DNA of 64,000 nt from Trachythela sp. YZ-2020 (lineage: Eukaryota; Cnidaria; Anthozoa; Malacalcyonacea; Clavulariidae): positions 2,206,001 through 2,270,000 of the forward strand of contig JADLSH010000114.1 in NCBI GenBank assembly GCA_016169945.1. The letters run 5' to 3'. How positions within the stretch are numbered: the stretch's first letter is position 1; the number at the start of each line of letters is the position of its first letter. A program made the position numbers and the translations under genes. Positions 60,240 through 64,000 of this stretch are shown here, piece after piece. A model generated the notes under the pieces. The model did no database searches and was not told where the DNA came from. It worked only from the letters and a program-made list of their open reading frames with translations.

Positions 60240-60970
60240 CGCATCTAAAACATGGTACATATAAATGAGATAAAGGTTTGACCACCCTACAGATCTAGAG
60301 ATTATACTTAATTGCATGATAATGGGAGGCATTCTAATATATTTAAGAAATGTATTAGACTTCCATAGGCCTAGTGCACGTATCTGGGCATCCGACATAC
60401 TACGATCCGCAGCGTGAGAAGCCGCCCCTATCCGGAAGCTGTGCCCTTTATGAAAATTCGGGCTAACATTGCAGAATTTAAGAGCTAAGGTCAGCTGTGT
60501 TGCAAAACGGGCACGAGGACTGGATTTCCATTTGTCAAACCAAATAAAACCCCCGGATTTGAATCCCTTATGCTCAAATACTGCAATATGAAAATGGATG
60601 CTGGTTGTAGCTGTGCTTGTAGCTCAAAAATGTTATTTTTAAGGACACGGCGATGCCTGAGCTGTCAACCAATATAGTTAACTGCGACAAACTTAAGTTA
60701 ACTTGAGCTCCACTACTTTTTGCAACTGTCATCTCGCGAACACAGGAAAGTTAACCTGTGTAAAATTATTGGCAATATTATTGCCAACCTGGCCATAAGA
60801 CAGGAACCTAACGTATTATACTCTTTCAGCATCTGATCGATATAAAAAACCTTTGTGGGATCAGAGTATTCCGCTAATTTATGAATGTAACCTAAAGCAG
60901 ACACGTAGGTGTTAACTGTGCATGGATGCAGCATAGCTTCTACCATTAAGGTATGCCACAAACAAAGCAA
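60240..60970 (-). pseudogene. Tyrosine recombinase remnant (DIRS/Ngaro- or Crypton-like)
   Basis: The N-terminal part (60970-60713) has HPCTVNTYVSALGYIHKLAE and a DPTKVFYIDQML stretch, like the core-binding domain of eukaryotic tyrosine recombinases. A frameshifted piece near 60700-60600 follows. The part at about 60618-60240 has KGHSFRIGAAS, IRALGLWKSNTFLKYIR, giving the H-x-x-R box and the terminal tyrosine. The section with the first catalytic Arg is missing. Decayed; no partner reverse transcriptase here. Confidence 0.7.
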
Positions 60971-61191
60971 ATATCGGTGATTAATTGGAAACAGGGATGT
61001 TAAGCCAGAAAAAGATAAACAAAAATATGTGTGAATAGCTTCCGTGCTCGAAGGTGGGTATTAAAGATAGTTGGAGACTAGATAATTTTATAATCAAATT
61101 AGTTACTGTAGGCGACAATTCGGTTGAGGCATTGTCCATAGTTGGTGGTGCCACTTGTTGAAATTTCTGCACCCGCAATTAAGATAGAGCT

Positions 61192-61645
<454 letters not shown>

Positions 61646-61649
61646 GCAC

Positions 61650-63507
61650 TATTAACAATTACAAGGGAAATATTTACAAATAAAAATTTAATAACAACAT
61701 AGTGCAGGCCAACTGTAATAACCATAGGGCTAATCGAGACAGTTGACCTTTAAATCGACAAGTATATAAACATAAAGCACAAAAAGGCAGATTTGACAAA
61801 ATAAAATATACAAACAATTAACTAAAGCTCAACTAATTACAACAAAAGTACATTAAACATTACAAACTAAACAATGTATAACCCATTTACTAAAAATATC
61901 AATTTACCTTTCCGGGCAAAGGCTAGTCATCATAACCAGAAATTACTTGTTGTTTTAATTTACGTTTGAAAGATAATTTACTAAGAGATTTTAGCGATTC
62001 GTTAATATCATTCCAGGTTTTTGGTCCAAAAAATTTAATATTGAATTTTCCATATATAGTTGGTACGAATTTTGATTTGGTAGCCAAACGTGTTCCATAT
62101 TGATGTCTAGTATTAACCGAGGTGAAGAAATCATTAAAATTGTTAGGTAGATTGCCATTGTTGAACTGATACATAAAAAATGATGTATAAAAATAGACAA
62201 TATCAATCAGTTTCAGCAAGTTCAGTCTCTTAAAAAGAGGTGACGTGTGAGACCGATATTCAGAAAACGTAATTAATAATTCTGATAGCTTTCTTTTGTA
62301 AAATTACTAATGGTTGGATGTTTGACTTATATGTGTTCCCCCAAATCAAAACCGCATACGAGAGGAAAGGGTAAATAATAGAATAGTATAATTGTACTAG
62401 GATTTTGATAGGAACGAAATGACGGAGCTTTAGTAAGATCCCAACACTTCTTGATATTTTTTTTGACAATTCGTGCACATGATCCTTCCAATTTAGATGA
62501 CCATCGATAATGACACCTAAATATTTTATACTAGTCTTTTCTTCTAGAGTTTTATTGTTAATTTTGAGGTTTATTGAATAACTTATCTTCTTTTGCGGAG
62601 GGCAAAAGATGACAAAATTAGATTTTTCAATATTTAAGGACAATTTATTGGCACAAAGCCATTCGTTAACATTGTAAAGTTGATTATTCAAGTTGGTTTC
62701 TAAACATTGAAGACTTTTATGTGAATAGAAAAGATTAGAATCATCAGCAAAAAGGTTAAAATCTAAAATAGTTGCTGAGTTACTAAAGTCATTAATATAT
62801 AATAAGAATAAGAGATGGCCTAGAACAGATACCTGTGGAATACCGCAGGTAATTGTCTTCAGGTCCGATGATGTATCACCGATAGAAACGTATTGTACTC
62901 TATCAGAAAGATAGGAGCAGAACCATGCAGTCCTTAACAACACCCCTTATGCCATAATACTCCATTTTTCGTATTAAAATTGAATGGTTGACAGTGTCAA
63001 ATGCCTTTCTTAAATCCAAAAATAAACCACATGAAAATAACTTGTTTTCAATAGCGTTTTGTATCTTATCTGTAATAAGAAGAATAGCATGAGAAGTAGA
63101 ACGGTTAGAACGAAAGCCAAATTGTCCACTAAAAAGCACTTCATGTTTTTCAAGAAATTTTGTAAGTCTATTGTACATTAGTTTTTCAAGTATTTTATTA
63201 AATACAGAAGGTAAAGAAATAGGACGGCAGTTCGAAATAACAGTTCTAGGTCCTTTCTTGTTTACATGAATAACTCTAGCTATTTTCAGTTTACTTGGGA
63301 CAATGCCGAGGGAAAAAGAGCAGTTAAATATATATGCTAAAACGCCGGCCACAAGAAACTTAACAATCTTTAGCAGTTTAGTAGGGATACTGGATGGCCC
63401 AACTGATTTAGACGAATTTAAATTATTAATTTCTTCTACAACTTCACTAATAGTCACCGGAAACAAAGCACAACTATTGCACAAGGGGTTTATAACGGGC
63501 CTACGCT
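61650..63507 (-). mobile_element. 5'-truncated LINE ending at the (CAA)n tract
   Basis: Minus-strand non-LTR retrotransposon whose open frame begins at about 63507, after an upstream in-frame stop. Its 3' untranslated part runs to the microsatellite (read as a TTG repeat in its own sense). 5' truncation removed ORF1 and the endonuclease. Confidence 0.8.
61923..63507 (-). pseudogene. LINE reverse transcriptase (CR1/Jockey-like group), frameshifted
   Basis: Three consecutive frame segments: 63507-62903, 62943-62260 and 62219-61923. Motifs in order: SVGPSSIPTKLLK, NCRPISLPSVFNKILEKL, FLDLRKAFDTVNHSIL, GIPQVSVLGHLLFLLYINDF (usual GS and GP changed), catalytic FADDSNLF, IKYLGVIIDGHLNW, and the C-terminal YGTRLATKS...FFGPKTWN. 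Shifts near 62920 and 62240 plus the altered QGS motif show it is inactive. It differs from the LINE at 6020 (YADD type). Confidence 0.88.
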
Positions 63508-64000
63508 CCGCTTAGATCCAAATTTAAGACACAAACAAAAACCCCATTCGATACACTGAAAACACGCCGTTTAATGATAATAACAATGATCCAAGACAAT
63601 ATACAAACAATTATTCACATCGCCATACCAACGTTCGGGTGGTTTTCTAACACAAATAGAATTAAAATACACTAATAAACTTGCTGTTCATACAAATAAA
63701 GTTCACAATATATTTACAAGTTAACTTACCGACTGTATCGATCAAATTAATGCCTTTTTTTCCACAAATATCTAATTTCAACGCTATATTCCAACAATCA
63801 CAAAACACATGACAAAAACATTCCGAAGTCTTACGAACGACTACGAACACACTACGAACAATGCGGTCGCGCCCGCATAGCGCGTAAACAAGAACATCTA
63901 ATTACTGATCGGTAGCTACACCGACCCCTAAATGAATACAATATAACAGTATTCCTTTATACAATCAGCTACCGAAAGTCAACCCGGTTTGTCTGTATCA
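63508..64000. other. End of window, no gene recognised
   Basis: AT-rich sequence with no coding motif. AATCAGCTACCG and CGGTAGCTAC near 63900-63980 are roughly inverted and may mark another small element that runs off the window. Confidence 0.4.

Overview
This window is eukaryotic nuclear DNA from an early-branching animal. A cnidarian fits best, but that is an inference. The evidence is spliced genes with GT-AG introns, tRNA-derived SINEs, several non-LTR retrotransposons, hAT-, Tc1/mariner-, Helitron- and Kolobok-type elements, long foldback repeats and an AT-rich background. No bacterial-style operons, CRISPR arrays or rRNA genes are present. About nine tenths of the sequence is repeat-derived.

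Layout. (1) 1-14324: array of a ~2.25 kb noncoding repeat. The first two copies form a long palindrome and the later copies are head-to-tail. Two copies carry the same 5'-truncated LINE, so the last period is ~4303 bp. (2) 14325-26175: large inverted duplication whose arms each hold a small secreted cysteine-rich gene (17194-17762 minus, 24124-24683 plus). The left arm also has a Helitron-like insertion missing from the right arm. (3) 26567-34091: palindromes, a small MITE, a hAT MITE with perfect 8-bp target duplications, and a 2.2 kb foldback element containing a LINE fragment. (4) 34137-36355: 2.2 kb satellite of ~10-bp monomers that switches strand. (5) 37815-47852: nested transposons. An outer inverted-repeat element (6-bp direct repeats) contains a TA-flanked element, which contains a TTAA-flanked Kolobok-like transposon, which contains a TA-flanked MITE. 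(6) 48436-59312: a five-exon isoaspartyl peptidase/L-asparaginase gene on the minus strand. Its 8.6 kb first intron is full of repeats, and two hammerhead-ribozyme-like motifs lie at 58724-59008. (7) 60240-64000: a decayed tyrosine-recombinase fragment, a (CAA)n tract of ~450 bp, and a 5'-truncated LINE ending at that tract.

The most interesting unit is the Kolobok-like element (39714-44707). It has a broken, internally deleted transposase on the plus strand. Convergent to it is an intact four-exon gene that joins a CXC-type cysteine cluster to a domain resembling the cytosolic C-terminal (ballast) region of P2X7. The asparaginase is the only clear conserved host gene, and its coding parts are intact. 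The cysteine-rich pair are plausible host genes with an unresolved splice phase. Everything is read by eye; no searches were run.
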